From contig JAMWFC010000117.1 of assembly GCA_027475525.1 (NCBI GenBank), forward strand, positions 124,001 through 188,000: a stretch of 64,000 nucleotides of DNA. The letters run 5' to 3'. The stretch's first letter is position 1; each line of letters starts with the position of its first letter. The notes beneath the pieces were generated by a model. That model ran no database searches. It had not been told where the DNA came from and saw only the letters and a list, made by a program, of their open reading frames with translations. Source of the stretch: Macrolepiota albuminosa (lineage: Eukaryota > Basidiomycota > Agaricomycetes > Agaricales > Agaricaceae). Position numbers and translations under genes: made by a program. Below, one piece after another: positions 62,001 through 64,000 of this stretch.

Positions 62001-62462
62001 GAGAATGACTCAAAGGACCGCCCGCCAAGTGGCGTGCGTTGTATATTGCATGTGGGTGCAAGGAGAACGACGGACGACTTTATTTTCGCTTCCTGACCCA
62101 AGAAGACACCAACACTGTAGACAAGGTCGGGGTCAAAGGTTGAGGCGAGGGCAGTCGCACACTATGGCCGCCGTAAGCCATGGACTGCGTCAAAGGAAAC
62201 GAACGAACAGGAAGGCACTGGGCAGGAGTGGGTACGAAATGAGAGGAGCCGCGTACACCCTACAAGACATGAGAGAGAGCTAGAAAGCAAGACAAAGATT
62301 GACATTTGGACCGTCGCTCATGCGGATTGCAGGGATGTGAAGGCGTTCTATTGCGGTGGTGTTCCACCAGTTTGGGGCGCCGAGAAGAGAAATTTTCTCG
62401 TCGACTCTGAGACGAGCGACGAGGTCAGGGATGCTTGCATTAAGGAAGGAACGGTCTGCCAT
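59028..62462 (-). CDS. GH3 beta-glucosidase with PA14 and FnIII-like domains
   Basis: It starts [20 protein letters not shown] at 62462, without an obvious signal peptide. The catalytic (beta/alpha)8 part includes [20 protein letters not shown] and the nucleophile motif GIVISDW, where an intron follows; then [20 protein letters not shown]. The PA14 insert is about 60360-60720 ([27 protein letters not shown]). The second domain carries the acid/base region (EWESEGFDR) and [16 protein letters not shown]. The C-terminal FnIII-like part is [20 protein letters not shown], with a stop at 59028. Two 77-bp duplications (60375, 60971) break the frame, and near 61130 one more base is needed between LLKNNNQL and [16 protein letters not shown]. 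Such enzymes hydrolyse cellobiose and other beta-glucosides. Confidence 0.91.
60375..60528. repeat. 77-bp exact tandem duplication in the beta-glucosidase
   Basis: TGCTTGGTCCAATTGTCAAT begins at 60375 and again at 60452, identical for at least 77 bases. With one copy the exon runs [17 protein letters not shown] to a normal donor; with two the frame changes. Confidence 0.97.
60971..61124. repeat. 77-bp exact tandem duplication in the beta-glucosidase
   Basis: CCGCCAGAAATGATGCGTTC begins at 60971 and again at 61048; 77 identical bases. It doubles the conserved [20 protein letters not shown] strand. Confidence 0.97.
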
Positions 62463-62548
62463 GGAGAGAGCATGGTAATTGCTGGGATATACTTATAGTG
62501 CGGTGAAATGTCGGAGAAACTATTAATAACTTTTTGCATTTTCCCTCC

Positions 62549-63223
62549 ATGTCTGAGGTCCTGACGAGCAACAGTCGCCCGAAATGTTCAGCAACTCTCA
62601 CAGTCCGCATCATCAAGTCGTTCCAATATCGCACCGAGCGCTCCCTCGTCCTCCATGAGCTCAATCTCGAGCAAACCACCGTCGCAGACCTCAAGAACAT
62701 CGCCCGCAACGTCGTCCTCACTCAGCCCGCCTGGAAGCCATACCGCTCTGTCGTCCTAGGTCCACCTCTGTCCCTCTCTCCTACTAGACTCTGTCTTCCT
62801 CATCTCTCCCAGACACCCTCAAGCTCTACACAAGGGCACATGGTGCCAAGGCACGCCCGGCCTTGTCCTTCTTGCCTTGCTGCAATCTCACTCCCTCATA
62901 GACTACTAATCTGATCATCAATCTCGACCACGATGATTGGATAATGAATGACGACGACAAGTCTCTTGCAGACTGTGGCTTTGGTGTGTCACCTGTCCTT
63001 GAGTGTCCGATGATTGGATAATGAATGACGACGACAAGTCTCTTGCAGACTGTGGCTTTGGTGTGTCACCTGTCCTTGAGTGTCCCGTCTTCGTCCTCAT
63101 GCGCTTGCAGAAAATGAGACCGAAGTCAGCTTCTTTAATCGTGAATTGTATGAACAGTTCAAGCTTAATCCAACAGTCAGTTGCCTTGAAATCTCTCATC
63201 GCATCTTCTCACCCTTACCGTAG
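62549..63223 (+). CDS. UPF0538 family protein (C2orf76-like)
   Basis: ATG at 62549 gives a start leading to ATLTVRIIKSFQYRTERSLV and TTVADLKNIARN, then QPAWKPYRSVVL. Further exons give DTLKLYTRAHGAK, NLIINLDHDDWIMNDDDKSL and ENETEVSFFNRELYEQFKLN, with a TAG at 63221-63223. These blocks are the UPF0538 family, a small ubiquitin-like-fold protein family of unknown function. The 77-bp duplication at 62931 repeats the DDWIMNDDDKSLADCGF exon end and its 5' splice site. The start is 86 bp from the divergent beta-glucosidase start. Confidence 0.86.
62931..63084. repeat. 77-bp exact tandem duplication in the UPF0538 gene
   Basis: CGATGATTGGATAATGAATG begins at 62931 and again at 63008; 77 identical bases covering an exon end and the first part of an intron. 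Confidence 0.97.
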
Positions 63224-63318
63224 ACAAGCTGGGACTAGCGAGATTTACACACGGTAGATATTAATGGGCAATGCAATGTGTATGAAATGTACAATGACAG
63301 GAGATCTAAGAATGGCAA

Positions 63319-64000
63319 TCACTGGTTAGCACACTGGACCCGTGGTTGATCCTCATCCTCATCCATCCGATCGTCCGTTGGTCCTCCTCTCCGGGTATCT
63401 GCATTGTCCAAATGGACTTCCTCCAACATGACGTTCTTATCGAATTTCTGAATAGCTTTGCGCGGCGGTAGTGCCTTCTCTAGAAGAGGAATAACACCAA
63501 CATCTATGGATTCAGGGAATTTGACATCCAACTTGACATAAAGGTCCCCAGGTTCGTGGTGTCGTTGTGAGGGCATGCCTTGTCCATGGATAACTTTGAG
63601 ATCACCTGTGAGATTTTGAATTAAAAACAAACGCAACGACTTTATCATTCACGACCACCTACCGTTCTTGATGACTTCGCCTGGCTCAAGGTGTACGATC
63701 AACGCACGGTCATCCAAGTGCTTGATGGCAAACTTGCCACCGGCAAGTGCGCTCAGCAGGTCTAATTCGACCTCTATAATAAGATCATTTTCCTGGCGCT
63801 TAAAACGTTCATGGGGCTTTTCTTCGACGACGATAACAACATCTCCGGCTTCAGCATCCGGAGACTGGTCACTTTCGCCACGGAAATGCACTGTCTGGCC
63901 ACCCTTCATACCCTTGTCGATGTGCACTTCCAAAACCTTTTTGTCTGGTACGACCTTCTTCCCTTTGCACTGGGTACATCTGTCCTTGGCGTTGATAACT
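63319..64000 (-). CDS. YDJ1: DnaJ/Hsp40 co-chaperone YDJ1-like, C-terminal part
   Basis: The gene enters from the right edge with the last zinc-binding repeat (CTQCKGKK) and goes on VVPDKKVLEVHIDKGMKGGQ, GDVVIVVEEKPHERFKRQEND and ELDLLSALAGGKFAIKHLD. After one intron come IHGQGMPSQRHHEPGDLYVK and the acidic C-terminus, ending VQCANQ with a stop at 63319. The final CANQ is a CaaX box of the kind farnesylated in Ydj1. The order of zinc region, C-terminal domain and CaaX identifies a class A J-protein that works with Hsp70 in the cytosol and at membranes. The J-domain lies outside the window. Confidence 0.93.

Overview
The window looks like nuclear DNA of a filamentous basidiomycete (Agaricomycete). 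The genes carry many short introns (about 45-60 bp, GTRNGT...YAG), the proteins match fungal families, and the retroelements resemble Ty3/Gypsy and RT-like elements typical of mushroom genomes. I cannot name the genus. I saw no rRNA or tRNA gene.

Layout: (1) 1-16485 is a nest of mobile DNA. A degenerate RT-like mobile gene (minus strand) is split by a 14.1 kb LTR retrotransposon (1000-15130, 'element 1'). Element 1 in turn carries five solo LTRs from three families, each with a matching target-site duplication, and an antisense intron-containing gene just before its 3' LTR. (2) 17301-34747 is a compact housekeeping block: DHX35 helicase, YJU2 splicing factor, a probable MIS14/NSL1 kinetochore protein, GAR1, PEX6, a PhoD-type phosphatase, a PITH protein, an SKT5/CHS4 Sel1-repeat protein and a JHD1 PHD/JmjC demethylase. 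(3) 34757-47571 is a second mobile cluster. Relic fragments lead into a minus-strand chromodomain Gypsy element (36183-47524), whose integrase is split by a young 4765 bp non-autonomous LTR element (37665-42429, 'element 2'). Element 2 has LTRs that look identical and one intact 666-codon Gag-like ORF. (4) 48136-64000 is a second gene block: class V myosin, CUZ1/ZFAND1 zinc-finger protein, VPS2, COG4, a GH3 beta-glucosidase, a UPF0538 protein and the 3' part of YDJ1.

Three signals cut across these regions. First, eleven tandem duplications of exactly 77-bp period are scattered over genes, introns, spacers and transposons alike. They break frames that close again when one copy is removed, so a k=77 contig-joining artefact is the likeliest cause. 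Second, the two related LTR elements are saturated with short CpG motifs (TAGCGC/GCGCTA and TGCCG/TACCG) in LTRs, coding DNA and antisense gene alike. Third, the two LTRs of element 1 differ only by transitions in the stretch compared, and most of its in-frame stops fit CGA to TGA, pointing to cytosine deamination or a RIP-like process.

The cellular genes are arranged very tightly. Four head-to-head pairs (DHX35/YJU2, GAR1/PEX6, CUZ1/VPS2, GH3/UPF0538) have only about 51-91 bp between start codons and so probably share bidirectional promoters.
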